Program-made: the position numbers and the translations under genes
In this document: positions 46,111-58,870 of the stretch, piece by piece
Layout: the number at the start of each line of letters is the position of its first letter
Numbering within the stretch: the stretch's first letter is position 1
Assembly: GCF_041146395.1 (NCBI RefSeq)
Contig: NC_091006.1
Coordinates: forward strand, 8,066,001 to 8,130,000
DNA from: Eulemur rufifrons
Taxonomy: Eukaryota > Chordata > Mammalia > Primates > Lemuridae
Length of the DNA stretch: 64,000 bases
Direction: 5' to 3'
The notes under the pieces: model-generated
What the model was told of the DNA's origin: nothing
The model's input: only the letters and a program-made list of their open reading frames with translations
The model's database searches: none

Positions 46111-46912
46111 GAGCCATGTTGACTTCATTCTCCTGGTGACCTGGAGCCAGACGACTGGATGTCCCTTCAACCGCCTGTGAGCCGGGCCCCTGTTTCCACA
46201 GGGCGTGCGCCAGGGCCCCAGATGCCACCAGCCGCCCCATGCCCTGAGCCCAGGCGGTTCCTTTCCCTGGCGGGTCCCTCACTGTCCTAAGCTGCGCCCC
46301 CCCCCAAACCCTGCACTTGGAGCCACTATGACGTCAACCGGCAGCTACCTTCGGGTCCCCGCAGGCTGTGGAGCTGGCCGTCCCGCAGTCACATGGACAC
46401 AGCTGGCAAACCTTCTTGTCTCTGGACTCACAGCCTGCGGACCCCGACCCGACGCCCCGCCGGGTCCAGAGAGCCACAGAAGCCCGCAGGAGTGCGGAGT
46501 ACGACGCCAGTGCCGCCACCACCTCGGAGGAGGCCCACCAACGGCCGACCCCGCCGCCTCACTGGCCGCTGGCATCGCGTCGCCCCCCGCAAGGACCACT
46601 GGAGCCCCACAAGTCTGAGGGTAGGTCCTGAGTCTGCGACCACCACTCGCCAGCTACGTCCCTCATGGGTCCGAGGCGGCGTGGATCCGAGGTTTTGCGG
46701 CCACGAGCACCACGGCCTGTGTGGCTCCCGAGAAGGCATGAGGTTTCCGCCTAGCCCCTTCATTCGGTGACCCTCGGCCCCAGGTTATCGTTCCCCTGAT
46801 GCCTCTGCCTTTGTTCACTTGTGACCTAAGCGGCTGTGGCTGCAGAGAGCATCGTGGGCATTTTCCTCTGTGGTCGGCCTTCCCAATAAAACGGTGTTTG
46901 CAAGGTGAAAAA
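46111..46912 (+). pseudogene. GC-rich retropseudogene in L1, copy 2
   Basis: Paralogue of 30936-31735 with AATAAA at 46885-46890. It differs by small substitutions and short length changes. Source gene not recognised. Confidence 0.6.
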
Positions 46913-48343
46913 AGAAATATTCAGATCAAATCAAGAACTGAATACAATTCATGATAGGCTAAAAAAGGAAACACCTCGAATATACTTAACCAAGGAGGTA
47001 AAAGATCTCTACAAGGGGAACTATATATATGATGAGAGAAATCATAGATGACACAAAGAAATGGAAAATGAATTCCATGCTCCTGTGTCAGAAGATTCAA
47101 TATCGTCATAATCCCCAAAGTGATTTACAGATTCAGTGCAATTCCCAGCCAAATCTTGATGTCATTTTTCTGAGAATTAGTAAAAACCATCCAAAATTTG
47201 ATATGAAATCACAATAGAGTCTGAAAACACAAAGCAATCCTAGGGAAAAAAAATTTCCAAAGGCATCACATTACCTGACTTCAAATTATAGTACAAGGGG
47301 GTAGTAACGAAAACAACACGACACTGGCGTAAAAGTAGACACACAGGTCAATGGCACAGGAGATGGAACCCAGGAATAAAACTATGCACCTACAACTATC
47401 TGATTTGTGAAGCTGCACAGGCAGAAAGGGTGCCCCATTCAATAAATGGGGCTGGGAAAACTGGAGAGATTTATGGAGAAGGAAACTGGATCCTTATCTC
47501 TCACCATCTACAAAAATTAACTCAAGATGGATTAAAGACTTAAATGTCAGACCTGAAACCATAAAAGTTATAGAAGGAAACATGGGAAAAACACTTCTAG
47601 ATAGCGGCATTTATGAAATAGTGGAATATGGATAGTGGCATAGTGGAATTTATGACTAAGATCCTAGAAGCAAACAGAGCAACAAGAAAAATAAATTGGA
47701 CTTACTTAAACTAAATGTTTCTGCACAGCAAAGGAAATAATCAACCAAATAGACAAACTACAAAATGGGGGGAAATATTTGCAAACTACACATCCAACAA
47801 GGGAGTAATATCCAGGATCCACAAGGAATTCAAACAAATCAACAAGGAAAAAATAAAACAAGCCCTTTCAAAGGGGGAAAAGACATGAAGGGACTTTTGT
47901 GAAAAGAAGGTACACAAATGGCTGAGAAACATACGAAAACATGCTCAACCACACTAATCATTGGGTTAATGCAAATTAAAACCACCATGAGATACCCATT
48001 ACGCCCAATCAGGATGGCTATTATCCAAGAGTCAAGAAAGAATAGATGGTGCACAGGTGAGGTGAAAAAGGAACGCTTGTATGCTGGTGGTGGGGATGTA
48101 AACTAGTACAACCGCTAACAGTATGGAAAACGGTATGGAAGTTCCTCAAAGAACTAAAAGTAGACTTCGATGCATGCGATCCCGCGATCCCACTACCATG
48201 TATCTGCCCAAAGGAAGAGAAGTCATTGTATCAAAATGATACCTGCACTTGAATGTTTAATGCAGCAGAATTCACAATTACAAAGAAATGGCATCAATCT
48301 AACTGCCCATCAACTAAGGCATTATACATCAAGAAACTGTATC

Positions 48344-48347
<4 letters not shown>

Positions 48348-48374
<27 letters not shown>
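48348..48374. repeat. (CA)n microsatellite, copy 2
   Basis: ACACAC run paralogous to 33173. Confidence 0.95.
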
Positions 48375-48380
<6 letters not shown>

Positions 48381-51356
48381 ATATACATACATACACCATG
48401 GAGTACTATTCAGCCATGAAAATGAATGAAATAATTCTTTTGCAGCAACTCGTATTCAACTGGAGGCCATTATTCTAAGAAAAATATCTCAGAAACTGTA
48501 GAACACATGTATCTCCTCAGTGTATATTCAAGAGAAAGACAGACACGTGTTGATGACAGACTTGAACTGGAACATTCACAGAGATCCAACTTAATAAGTT
48601 CAAACAGGAAGTCACCCAAATGCCCATCAGCAGTACAATGTGTTGTGTTTTTAAACCATGGCAGAAAATTTTTTGCCACTCTCACCATTGTTATGTGGGG
48701 CGTACGTGCCATCCCTGTGAGTACAGTTGGGCTGGTGACTTCTAAAACTAACAGGTGCCGGAAAGGTGATTCAATGTGACATTAAAGTATGAGTCATCAA
48801 AAGCATAAGCTCTGGTATAAGAAACTGACTGCTGCGAGACCACCCTCCTGGTGGGGTCACATGTAGAGGCTCAGGAAAAGTCCCCACAGGGCCCGGCCCT
48901 CTGGCCATGCCCACCAAATTAGTTTGGCGCATGTGATGTACTACAGAGTGTTGAGATGGGCAGGTCCCTTAGGACTCTACTGAGGCATCATGAGAGAGAA
49001 GGTGAGAGGCGGGAGGAGAGGTCATGATGTACACTGCTGTTGCTTCCATGTAAGTGGGAATAACTATGATCCATCTCCTGATGTGTTTTGAAAACGTATA
49101 TTTCCCAGCTCTTCTCTGCATAGCACATATGTGAAGGCGTGTCACGCACCAGTCTAGTGAAAGTAAAGCATCTCTCACAGCAGCTACAGTGGGGCTATAG
49201 TCAAGGAGATTGGCAGTAGTCCCTTGTCATCTGCTAATGGCTGTAGGTCCCGTCCAGGATGAACTGGTGCATCGCACTAGTGTACACTTGCCTTGGTCTG
49301 GAAGGGACCCTCTTTCAGGGAACTCAACCTTTTCATCCATCCAGAATTTCTGAATGTAAATCTGTCTCAGATCGTTACATAGCAGTGATCATGATGTTAT
49401 ATGGGGCGGCTGACATCAGCCTTCTGCTCTTGAGTATGTCTGTGGAGTGCCCTGTAAGTGACACACTCCTCGGCTGTCCACATCTCTTGTCCGTACAAAC
49501 AGTGTGCTATGTGAGATGTCTCCCAAAATCTTTGCAGATCAACCTCTCCTTATGTGCTTATGGTACCGCTGCCTAGTTATTATGCCTGTCCTGGTTTTGA
49601 TGGCATAGTGCTGGTTTCTGTCATTCCCAGACCCTATCATCCCACTGGCACCATGGAGCACAGCTCTGTAACAGGTTTTCCTACATTCAGATCTGATCTC
49701 AGAGAAATGACCATGATTTGCATCTCAGTGACACTGGTGTCCCTTTCACCAGTGCAGTGCTAACTGGCCCTCCTGAGGACCCTACTGGGCTCATGCATTT
49801 TGGGCTGTTTTCTTGCTTTTTGTGTAGGTGTCCCATCTCAGGGAGTCCCTGAACCCACATCTGAACCTTTTGATTGTTTACCCTGCTGCTATGCTAGATT
49901 GTGCGATTCAGTTCCGGTGCTAACCAATCAGGGTCAGCCCAGAATCCACTGGTCATGAGCAAACTCCTTCACAGGGCTAACCTCACATCAAATGCCAGCC
50001 CACATTTAGGGCTGTTCAACGTATTACAGATGGAGGGGTTTCTAAACATCTCAGGGTTGATGCTCTGGTCGCATTTCTCCCTGAACTCAGGAAAGCATTA
50101 TAACAACAGAGTTAATATAGCAAAAGGATAACAATGTGGGCCGGGGGAAGAGAGAGAGAGACACATAGGGCTTGGTGAGAGATTGTCTGAGATGTGAAGC
50201 TTCATTGTCTGCTCAGGGTGGGCTGAGGGTATACCCCTCTCCTGGGCCCTTCAATATTTTTCCTCTTTGGAGTTAAGTCCCGTGGCTGGTCCTCAAGGAT
50301 ACCTTCCCTTGGGCTGCAGGAGATGAGGATCACTTCCACCTCTGAACTAAACTTTAAACTGCTGAGTGATGGGTCTGAGTCTGTCCTTTTTTCTCTTCAG
50401 GGCCTCAGTGCCACTTGGTAGCAGCCATCCCATCCCACACACCTGTTGTGATCATCTCCCCTGGAATGATCAAGCCCAGAGACAATGCACCAGCAGTGCA
50501 TCCCCGGTAGTTCACCCAGGGTCCCCCATAATGAAATATCAGCGATCCCACAGTGGACACATGCTCTGGGGACTGTCAGCCCTCCACCTAGCAGCTGTGG
50601 TGAGGTGCTCACTGGCTTCCTTGGGGAGTCATCCAACCCCAAAACTACCCTTATGGTTAGCTTCCTAGGAATACCTCCAGTATGAACTGTTGGGTGTCTT
50701 TTTCTAGAAGCAGATTGTGAGATGGTTTTTTAAGAGACTTATTGTGGAGGTGCTCCTAGGAATCCAAGCAGAGCTGGGCAAGACCCTGGCAATGATCAGG
50801 TTCAATGGGAGACTCCAGCCTGATCCCAGGGAGGCTGTGGCGCGCACACTGCAGCACAGAGGTGACCGCAGTATGGGGACCCAGAGATCAGTGTGACAGT
50901 AAGACACTGGCTGCCGGCTGTCGCCAGAAGGAAGGTGAAAAGCAGTCACCCTTCTCATGCGCAGATCTCTGTAGATGTGGGCACCTTGGAGGTGTGAAGG
51001 AGCAGCTTGGGGAAGGGGATCTGAGCAGGGCACCAACAGTACCCACTGCAGTGTTTAAATACTTCTGAAGAAACACAGCAGAATCCGTGGCAAGCAGGAC
51101 ATTAGAGATGAAAAGTGAGCATGAGGTGGGGTGGTGGGCAGAGGGGAGCTGGGAGGCTCTAGGCTCCAAAGCATAATCAGTGTGGAAGGAGTTCATTAAG
51201 GCAAGGGAGAAGCCCCAGACCCACCTCAGAAGGAAGTGGCTTCAGGGAGGGCCCCTGTGGGCAGACTCAGAGCCAGGAGTCAAAGGCATGGGGCTTAGTG
51301 TGATTCCAGGGTAACTTGGACTGGGGACAGCCATTAACCCATCTGTGTTTGTGAGA

Positions 51357-51387
<31 letters not shown>

Positions 51388-51391
51388 TGTG
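51357..51391. repeat. (GT)n microsatellite, copy 3
   Basis: GT run with one AT interruption. Confidence 0.95.
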
Positions 51392-52703
51392 CCTGTCTGT
51401 CTGTCCAGGGAGTTAGACTGATGTATGTCTAGACACAAGGCTGCTGGACCTCAGGAGCCAGAGGGTTAGTGCAGGGGGTCCCAGTAAAAGGGCCAACATG
51501 GTTCCTGACACAAGGGACAAAGAGAGAAAATGAGGAGAACCCATTGAGGGAAGAAGTCACAAGTACGAGGAGGGAGAGTCAGCGATAGGGTGGGGGCAAG
51601 TGGAGCTGAGGCAGCAAGTCTTTCCAAAGAGAGAGGGAGTTGGAGCAGGGGGTGTCGGGGTGAGAAGGGGCCTGGTCACCAGCCTGGGGGCACTGTGGGG
51701 AGTGACGAGCCAGCCTAGGGTGGGGAAAAGAGACAGGGTATAGAGTTTCCCAGAGGGAGGGCCAGTGTTTTCCAGTATCCTTCTCTGACCGGGGAGAGAT
51801 TTGGGCAGCATGATCTCAAAGAGGGCTTTGGGCAATAGCTTTGCAAGCACGGGGGGGCACAGTGTGGAAAAGCACAATCTCCCCCTCTGTCCTGTATGAG
51901 TACTCCAGGGAATTTGTTTCGTAATGAAAATTAGACCCCGGAAGAGGCCAAAAGGAGGCAGGACAGGGGAGGAGGAGGAACTCCAGGGTCCAGAAAACCT
52001 CGGAAAGTGCACAGCCCTGAAGTGTGGAAACTGTGGGTGTGCGGCTACCCAGACTATGGGCTCCAGGGAGTGCACGGTCCCCGAAGTGTGGAGACACGTG
52101 GATGTCCCCAGAAAGTGCAGAGCCCAGAAGTCCTCACAGAGAGGTGGGCAGGGGAATTTAGGACTCAGAAGATGTCAGAGTGTACAGGACCCCGTCAAGG
52201 TTACTTCTATCCTGCGGGGAATTCTTCCTGGCTTCACAGCCTCACTTTTACTCTGACACCAGCAAATTTGTCATTTGAAGCCTTCCCACCCCCAAATAGA
52301 CTGGTTGGGGCCCTCTTTATTGTCGGACCTCAGTCTTCAAGGAGGCCATTTCCACTCTGATCTGCATTTGGTTCCTCCCCCCACTTAGGATGAGCCCCCC
52401 CCCCCCCCGAGTACCAGGATCTGTTCTGTTCCCCCCTGGAACTTCCCTTTCTGAGCAGCAGGTTCTCAAACACCCACAGGACCCAACTACAGAATTTCAC
52501 CCTCTCAATCCTCCCCTTTCCCTACACCCAGCAGGCCCCCAGCCCTCAGCTCCCCAGACCCATATTGACCTTCTCCCCCATCTCATGCCCCTCTCCACAC
52601 TGAGACCCCTCCTCTCCTCAAACACAGACCAGAGACTCAGCCCAGCATGAGCAGGCGGCGAACACAGAAACAAGCATGAGACCTCAGTCCAGCTAAATCT
52701 CAC

Positions 52704-52709
52704 TTTATT
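52704..52709 (-). terminator. Minus-strand AATAAA, copy 3
   Basis: Same conserved signal, 0.48 kb after the stop of the 72-codon frame. Confidence 0.5.
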
Positions 52710-53191
52710 TTTGAGTTTCAAGACTCATGTGAGTGTGGGTGTGTGCGAATCCAGATCCTGGAGTCCAGGGAGTGCTTGATCCCAGCAACATGGAGACGTG
52801 TGCACGGGTGGACGACATCAGAGGGTGCAGATCCTCAAGGATTTCTTCCGGAGCGGAGGACTCGGTGAAACAAAGCAAGTGTCCTGATTGAAATTTTCTG
52901 GGTCTTGTGGGTGATACCCCAGGAACGTGGCCAGTTCGGGAAAGAAAACCGGAATCTCTTTTTCCTTCTGCAGATGTTATCACAATTGGTAGGATGTATA
53001 ATTAGCAAAACATCCACACCGCTGCTGCAAATTTGCCAGGAGACATTATTTTTTCAAAAATAACATGCGATGTTACCTTGTCAGTGTTCTAGATGATCGC
53101 GCTGAGACCTTGCTGGATGTATAAGTAGAAATTACACCAGAATCACTGGTGCTGGTGTTGGACACTTCATCTTGTCGAAGAAATATGTGAC

Positions 53192-53410
53192 CTAGTTTTG
53201 GAAACCTTGCATACCCAAGCTGCTCCATGCAAACAAAATTGTGGTCTTCAGCAGATACACGAGCATTGGTTTGATCAGAAATTTTGCAATCGGCCTTAGG
53301 ATGACCATTGTGTGTTCTGGATCCATTCCATGCGGCGTTAATTGCTCTTGTAGGAATTTCATCATCTTGTCTGTCATAAAGTCAGCCAGTATATCCACGG
53401 CGCCATCCAT
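53192..53410 (-). CDS. Hypothetical 72-aa protein, copy 3
   Basis: Same frame as at 22478, differing from copy 1 only by Arg to Gln at residue 23 (CGA to CAA). Start MDGAVDILADFM, end SSLGMQGFQN. The ATG has G at -3 and G at +4. The identity with copy 1, despite the surrounding block being closer to copy 2, points to gene conversion or selection. Function unknown. Confidence 0.42.
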   Translation of the reverse strand: MDGAVDILADFMTDKMMKFLQEQLTPHGMDPEHTMVILRPIAKFLIKPMLVYLLKTTILFAWSSLGMQGFQN

Positions 53411-53536
53411 GACCTTGCTTGTTATAAAGGAAGTAAGCAAGGCCGTAGAAAACGTGATGAGTGTTCCGTTGGTTTCAGTCCAAGGTTAGGACCCTCTTCC
53501 TGGAGTCTTTCTGCTTCGAGAGTTCTCGAGTGAGAG

Positions 53537-53618
53537 TGACTCAAGTTAGTCCGGAGGAAGTGGTCATGTCCACGGAGGATGTGACGTTCCCAGTGACGGG
53601 ACCTAGTCCTGGCCAATG
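53537..53618 (-). promoter_or_regulatory. CCAAT / CRE-like / AP-1 cluster, copy 3
   Basis: TGACTCA at 53537-53543 and CCAAT near 53613, as in the other copies. Confidence 0.4.
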
Positions 53619-54022
53619 AGCATGTGACACGGCAACCCCGGCCATTTTCAGTGCATCGTCACCAAGTTCCAACATGGTGGGCAGCCCTGCCGGCTGACGG
53701 TGCAATTGTCAGAGGTGGTGAGGGGCATCCGGAGCCTCACAAGGGTCTGGGGGAGCGCAAGGAGGTCTGATTGAAGGGACAAGACTTTAACGGGATCAAG
53801 TACACAGGCCTGAAAAGGAGAGTCTTGTCATAAGCCTTTGTATGTGAAGATGGGACACGTTGACGTTTCTGTACCAGTGTGGGTGACAGAAAAACCCTCA
53901 CCATCCAACATCCAGGTAATACTCCCTGTGAGGTGTGAAGTTTCGTTTCTGAGGCAAATAGATTTTACTGTCTTTGGCAGCGACGTAGCCTCACATGCTC
54001 ATGAGCCCAATGGCACAGATCA

Positions 54023-54408
<386 letters not shown>

Positions 54409-54438
54409 GAAGGCCTTAAAAGAGCAGCAGTGTGGACG

Positions 54439-54453
54439 GGCGCCATCTAGTGG
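54439..54453 (-). promoter_or_regulatory. Predicted CTCF motif, reverse, copy 3
   Basis: The minus strand reads CCACTAGATGGCGCC, a full match to CCASYAGRKGGCRSY. The paralogous sites at 23374 and 38903 are degraded. Its orientation faces the forward motifs at 8895 and 13572. Confidence 0.6.
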
Positions 54454-55820
54454 TCACACCGATCTTGGCTCCTGAATGGCCGGGCCAGGCTCCTGATGAC
54501 GGAGCACCTACGCTGGCTTCTTGCTCAAGGCAGACATTTGTGTCCTCACCTCCTGGCTTTTGATGTTTTCTTCACAAAGACAGTGTGTGTTTCCTACAGA
54601 GAGTCCACACACGACATGAGAACTGAGAGATGGCATCTCCCATCTGACTTGTCTTGCTTTTATGGCTACTCCATTGGGTCTGGTCTGGGTCCTCTCAAGA
54701 CCTGCCCACGAGGTGGGGTGTTGGAAGCAGAGGTGGGCAGTCAGGTGTGTCCTGGGAGGATCAGACTGACTGGGGATGAGGAATTTTAGAGCTTGAGTGG
54801 GCATTGAGGGTGTCAGATGTGATTTGGTTGTGAGGGGATGTAGTGTCACCATGGAACAGGGTTTTACAGGGGCAGTGGATTTAGGGTGGAGCTGAGGACT
54901 CTGAGTAGGGTAGACCCACCTGTTAAGGGAAGAGCAACTGAGCCGGTGCCGTGAAGTTGAGGGCACCCTTCTTGCAACTTCAATGGGTGTGAAGGGTGAG
55001 ATGGGGCCATGAGGGAAGGAGAAGGCTCTTAAAGACACAGATTAGTGTCCTGACATGGGCTTCAGAGGAAATACTAGATGTCCAGGCCCACATGGACCAT
55101 GGGGAGGGTCACACAGGGACTGAGATAAGAGAATCTGGTGAGGTTGGGAGGCTGGAGGGTGAATAGGGTACCATCATGCAGAGGCTTGAGCTGGGGGTAC
55201 TTTGTGATCAAAGCAGGGTGGAAGTCTAAGATTAGGAGAGTCAAACGGGAAAAGTTTCTGGGACGGTGTCCTTGTGGACATCCTCTGGTGTCTGCTGTTT
55301 CAGCATCTCTTCTCTGGGGAGCCCTAATGTAAAGCACAAACTCCTTTACCCCAAAACCTCTGCCAGGTGAGTGAACAAGTTAGCCAAATCTTCAGGCGAT
55401 GGTGTGAATGTGAAGTGACAGAGCTCGTGACTCCAGGCTGAGGAATAGTGTCAGGGAAGATTGTGGGGGTGTATAATGTGAGGTGGGCATTGAGGGCTGT
55501 GCTCCATTTGCTGTTTGTGGAGCCTTCTCCTTCTTTGCTGGCTGGTCACGGTAACCCCTCCACGAGTCTCCAGGTGAGAGCTGCGTAACAGGAATCAGAG
55601 CAGAGTGCCAGATGCAGTGACAGTCTGGGCTGCCTGTCCTTGTCTCATCCAGGATGCACCACACCAGTTTAGGATGGTTGCTTCTCTGCCCACCTGACCT
55701 GATGAGTTGGTGGGTCTGATAGAACCCAGATCGTGATAAGAAGCTCTGGCTACTTGGGCACTTTATGTCCCATGTTGAGATTGTCTGTCTCTGCGTAGGC
55801 TTCAAAGCCTCTCAGGAGCT

Positions 55821-55823
<3 letters not shown>

Positions 55824-55875
<52 letters not shown>
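55824..55875. repeat. (T)52 homopolymer
   Basis: An unbroken run of 52 T in copy 3 where copies 1 and 2 have 'ctcttttctgttgcccc'. It is not the head of an Alu. Confidence 0.9.
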
Positions 55876-55878
<3 letters not shown>

Positions 55879-56330
55879 CCAGAAGGCTTTTCCTTGCTCT
55901 GGAATCCAGAGGCTCTGCATCCTACTGCTTTCTTGGGTCATGCCAGAGGGTCCACACAGCATCTGTCCTCCTTCTAAATATTGGAGGCCAAAATTTTCAC
56001 AGATGGAGCACATGTGTGATTGGTCACAGATGGCTGTGGTCCTGCAGACCATGGAAACCTCACACTTTGCTTTAAAGTCTGATAATGAAGCTTATCCTGT
56101 CACTGATGTCATCATCTTTGGATGTCTCTGTTGTCACTTATGCCATTGTCATCCGTCTTTAGTGTTTGCAGGCATCGTGTGTTCCACCCTTCAGAGTGCT
56201 ATTCCCTAGTAAGGTCCTCAGAATACTCCCATTTCTTGTTCTTCATGTCTGATTATCATGCTGTTTTCAATGCAATGTAGCAACGTGATGTTCTGCAAAA
56301 TGTTTACCTGGGCCAGGCGCTTCACACATC

Positions 56331-56978
56331 TGTCCACTTCACACACTCTTTTGTACACTCTGGCCTGCTCTGCCAGACCTTCCCCTCTGCCCTGGGCCCT
56401 CAGCTCTCTTTACTCACTGGGACTTTAGGCTGCTCCTCCAACATGGGTCCTCTAGGGCTCAGGGACCACAATAATAACCCAACACTTTAGGCTGGAAAAG
56501 CTCATGGGAAACGTGATTGGAGACAGGAACCTAGGTCAGTAATTTTACACCTCTGCCAATCCTCTGAGTGGCCAGGAAACCTGGCATTGTAGCCAGACCA
56601 AGACCAGGTACACACAAGCATGTCCACCTCCTCAAGGACCCCTCCCACAGACTCCTTCTGAGAGTCTCCACATCAGTCTCCCCCCGTCTCTTCCACCCAA
56701 ATTTCTAGAGCTGTGAGTTCTGTTATAGTAGCCATGCACCTGTGTGGCCTCGGAGCATTTGCAGTGTGGCTAGTGTGAATTCAGGGGTGCTGCAGGTTTA
56801 AAATACATAAAAAATTTCAAAGGCCTAGTATGAAAATAAGAATTTAAGGTAATTGAATTTTTCCTTGATCACATGATGAATTGATAATGAATATACTTGT
56901 TCCATGAAATATATCATTTAAATTATTTCACTTTTCTCTGTTTACATTTTCAATATGGCTGTTAGAAATTTTAAAAGT
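56331..56978. repeat. Block related to 13.0 kb, with hAT fragment
   Basis: From 56490 the text parallels 13.03-13.50 kb, including the hAT part from about 56700. No gene seen. Confidence 0.6.
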
Positions 56979-57316
56979 GGCCGGGCGCGGTGGCTCACGC
57001 CTGTAATCCTAGCACTCTGGGAGGCCGAGGCGGGTGGATCGCTCAAGGTCAGGAGTTCGAGACCAGCCTGAGCAAGAGCGAGACCCCGTCTCTACTAAAA
57101 ATAGAAAGAAATTATATGGACAACTAAAAATATATATATAGAAAAATTAGCCGGGCATAGTGGCGCATGCCTGTAGTGCCAGCTACTCGGGAGGCTGAGG
57201 CAGGAGGATTGCTTGAGCCCAGGAGTTTGAGGTTGCTGTGAGCTAGGCTGACGGCACGGCACTCACTCTAGCCTGGGCAACAAAGTGAGACTCTGTCTCA
57301 AAAAAAAAAAAAAAAA
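56979..57316 (+). repeat. Lemur-type Alu, forward, inside hAT fragment
   Basis: Starts 'ggccgggcgcggtggctcac'. AGAAATTTTAAAAGT flanks both sides. Confidence 0.96.
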
Positions 57317-57835
57317 GAAATTTTAAAAGTTACATACATATGAGTCTTGGTTGTACTTCTATTGGGTGCTCACCGGCTGTGATGGTGTGCTTCCACAAGG
57401 TGGCACCAACACACACCACTGGAGGCACACCAGGAAAGGAAGAGCCTGGTCAGAGTGGGGTGGGACCAGTGTGTGAGGCCTTTTGATGTAGTATTAGCTT
57501 ATAGAGGATGGTGAGACATGCCGTTCTCACACTGGGCCCTCCTATGAGGGGTAAACTGCAAGTTCTGGTGAGCAGGAGAGAGGCAGTGTGATAGGCTGAG
57601 TAGAGACCTCTAAATATATCCATGCTGTGATTGTAATTCCAGGAACCTGTGAATATTCCCTTTTCTGATAAAAGAGACTTTATCTTTTATCATAAAGTGA
57701 TTTGATGAAATCAGATGTGATGAAATAAAGGCTCTTGAGATGGGGAGATTATCCTGGACTATCTGGGTGAGCCCTCAGTGGAACCCCAAGTGTGCCTAGA
57801 AGACAGAGGCAAAGGAGAGAGGCCATGATGGTGGA
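57317..57835. repeat. hAT end, weak CTCF-like site and MaLR-like LTR
   Basis: Contains CCACAAGGTGGCACC at 57393-57407 (one mismatch from the core, paralogue of 13572) and LTR-like text at 57585-57800 ('aggctgagtagagacctctaaa', 'gagatggggagattatcctg'). Confidence 0.55.
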
Positions 57836-58400
57836 CTAGCGGCAACTTCCACACGCTACTCAAACAGAGAGGATCCAATGTGGAGAGTACATGTTCCTCT
57901 TAAGATGGCTCATCGAGAGAGCACTGGTAATCAATAGAGAAGCAATGAGAGGCACCCAAAGTGAAGGAGAGGGAAGTAGTGTGAATTGCTAGGCAGGATT
58001 GGCATTACCCTGGGCAGGTGCCCACATGTGGGAAGAGGCAGGCAAGGGAAACCTAGGGCTCCACGCTGCCCCCATGGCCATGGTAATCTGAGCTACAAGA
58101 GGGCCCATCCACTTCCACAGGTCTGGACTGATACAAGGAGGTGCAATGACATTGCTTCAGAGAGAAGGCACAGTAGGGCCCTGCTGGCTTCTGAACCCTG
58201 GGTTCTATAGCCAGCACCATTCTGAGTGCTTAGCCCCAGAGAAGTGCATTTTCCTGGAGTACAGCCCCATTGTTGCCCCATCCTCATCACTGCTGGCAGG
58301 CCAGGGAGGGAGCTGGGAGACTGAGCACTCTCACCCCACTGAGGACAGGGTGCTGCATGTCAGTGCTGCTACCAGGGGTATGTTGGAGCAAATGTGGCGA
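57836..58400 (+). repeat. L1 5' UTR-like segment
   Basis: Parallels 14.00-14.52 kb ('gcactggtaatcaatagagaag', 'gtgcccacatgtgggaagagg', 'agccagcaccattctgag'). ORF1 is missing. At about 58400 the text switches to a short piece of the 310-bp array. Confidence 0.6.
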
Positions 58401-58478
58401 ACATTTGTTTTTAAAACACCTCTTGAGTAGTACCTATTGTGTTTGTGCACTGGTTCTGTTGAGGAAAGAGGTAAAAGA
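58401..58478. repeat. Short fragment of the ~310-bp array unit
   Basis: 'gagtagtacctattgtgtttgtgcactgg' resembles array text at 17620 ('gagtagtgcacattgtgtttgtgcactgg'). Confidence 0.65.
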
Positions 58479-58870
58479 ATCCCAAAGTGAGAAAGAGTAG
58501 CTGTTCCTATATCAGAAAAAATAGACTTTAAATCCAGAACTATTAACAGAGACAAAATTGGTCATTATATAATGATAGAGGGATTGATTCGACAACAAGA
58601 ATAACAATGCTAAGTATATATGCACCAAACACAGGAGCTCCCACCTTTATAAAACTAATAATATTAGGCTTAAGGAAAGAAATAAACAGTAATATCATGA
58701 ATACGCAGAGACTTCAACATTCCACTAACAAAACTAGACTTATCAATATGACAGACTATCAACAGAGAAAAACTGGATTTAAATGGGCCTCTAGAATAAA
58801 TGGGCCTAACAAGAGATTTACAGAACATTCTTCCCCAATACTGTGAAATATACCCACCAGTGTAAATTCA
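58479..58870 (+). repeat. L1 ORF2 endonuclease fragment (first of two)
   Basis: Covers 'ctttaaatccagaactatta' to 'ggcctctagaataaatgggcc', a part of ORF2 that is repeated at 59.2-59.5 kb. It is therefore a separate L1 piece. Frame broken. Confidence 0.8.

Larger units (their letters stand above)
43365..48505 (+). repeat. L1 ORF2 region, forward, with three insertions, copy 2
   Basis: Same broken ORF2 as in copy 1: endonuclease peptides at 43554-43799, reverse-transcriptase motif [11 protein letters not shown] near 45975, C-terminal MEYYSAMKMNEI near 48405. It shares the internal Alu, the unassigned insert and the retropseudogene. Confidence 0.93.
36016..51200. repeat. Segmental duplicon copy 2 (complete, ~15.2 kb)
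   Basis: Colinear with copy 1 except that the Alu at 27615 is absent. Between 36.0 and 37.96 kb it is closer to copy 3 than to copy 1. From 38.3 to 51.2 kb it is very close to copy 1. Unclassified stretches are 38.65-40.74, 40.90-41.56 and 48.5-51.2 kb. Confidence 0.93.
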
